Shown: piece after piece, positions 63,436 through 64,000 of the stretch
Layout of the letters: each line of letters opens with the position of its first letter
Position numbering within the stretch: position 1 is the stretch's first letter
Assembly: GCA_028023455.1 (NCBI GenBank)
Contig: JAQFVV010006203.1
Span: 8,400,821 to 8,464,820, forward strand
Length of the DNA stretch: 64,000 nucleotides
Source: Epiperipatus broadwayi
Lineage: Eukaryota > Onychophora > Udeonychophora > Euonychophora > Peripatidae
Reading direction: 5' to 3'
Position numbers and translations under genes: made by a program
The notes under the pieces: generated by a model
What the model saw: the letters and a program-made list of their open reading frames with translations, nothing else
Databases searched by the model: none
Told to the model about the DNA's origin: nothing

Positions 63436-64000
63436 AAATACAACTAGAACTTTTATGTGAATATTTCAAACTAATATTAATAATTATAATATTTCTTATA
63501 AATTACGTGGAATCAATATCTCTCTCAAATATTCTATAAAACATTTACTCTGCATGCCATTTAATATTATTATATTTTAAAGTGAAAGCCATCTTTATAC
63601 TATCAAAAACACATATACTTCTCACCCTGCTTTTAAATAAAATATTTTCTTTATATTATATTTTGCTTAATATATAAAATGAATACTATTGTATTCATCA
63701 GGAACATTATGATGGCCTGTATATATCATTATCATCTTATCAGTAAAATATCTGTTTCTTTAAATTTACATGCATCTGTTAAATTTATATATAAAATGCA
63801 GAGGACTCTATTCTCTAACATAAAATGTAGTCTGTAATGATTAATCAGATAAATAACAAGGACATAACAAGCAATGAAAAAAATTAAAACATCTGTGCAG
63901 TGAAGTTTATTTTATATAATCAATAAAGCAAGTCATGTATGGTGTGACATTGCTTTTATGAGCTTGTATTTACAGATATGTAATATAGGGAATGTACCAA
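63436..64000. other. No gene recognised
   Basis: AT-rich sequence to the right edge of the window; nothing supported. Confidence 0.6.

Overview
This is a very AT-rich stretch of animal (metazoan) nuclear DNA. The signs are GT-AG introns, a multi-exon secreted chitin-binding gene, tRNA-derived SINEs, long (TA)n and (CA)n microsatellites, and a dense load of Penelope-like elements, RTE-like LINEs, a Gypsy LTR element, and hAT and mariner remnants. Chitin-binding peritrophin-A domains plus kilobase-scale introns point to a chitin-making protostome. An arthropod is the easiest reading, but a mollusc cannot be excluded from sequence alone.

The one clear host gene lies on the minus strand and covers most of the left 39 kb. 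It starts with a signal-peptide exon (39202-39280) and continues through five cysteine-rich exons at 33401-33592, 29066-29266, 22469-22651, 2933-3145 and 2643-2849. All are bounded by phase-1 introns, with roughly one CBM14 domain per exon. The last exon seen ends at a splice donor, so the gene runs off the left edge. Its introns are 5.6, 4.1, 6.4, 19.3 and 0.08 kb and are packed with mobile DNA. A possible second small gene on the plus strand (promoter-like motifs near 11.65-11.87 kb, splice-bounded coding segments at 12886-12947 and 13009-13026) may sit inside the 19-kb intron, but this is weak.

Layout of mobile DNA: a decayed Penelope-like element at 1-1577; a head-to-head Penelope pair at 3.58-5.80 kb; a Gypsy element with two about 1.53-kb LTRs at 6564-11352 that has lost everything upstream of RNase H; LINE tails at 20.7, 24.4-26.1 and 36.2 kb; a ZBED5-like hAT relic at 30.2-32.6 kb; a hAT MITE with an 8-bp target duplication at 37.02-37.57 kb; foldback/mariner material at 44.9-47.1 kb; a LINE fragment at 47.7-48.5 kb; a solo LTR at 58504-60481; and a second head-to-head Penelope pair at 60.9-63.4 kb. 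From 51.9 to 58.5 kb I see only AT-rich non-coding sequence.

The most interesting signal is a set of short repeats whose sequence fits hammerhead ribozymes: a CTGANGA core, a small stem II, GAAA, a tiny stem III, a NUH cleavage triplet, and a matching stem I. Two repeat families carry it (family A near 1.8, 6.3 and 51.1-51.7 kb; family B near 33.1, 40.7, 41.2 and 48.8 kb), and a foldback at 28.1 kb carries degenerate versions. Family A is also arranged in tandem with a period near 454 bp. This is how retrozymes and Penelope-associated hammerhead repeats look. Hammerheads in Penelope-like elements are already known, so the likely novelty is these particular families and their arrangement.
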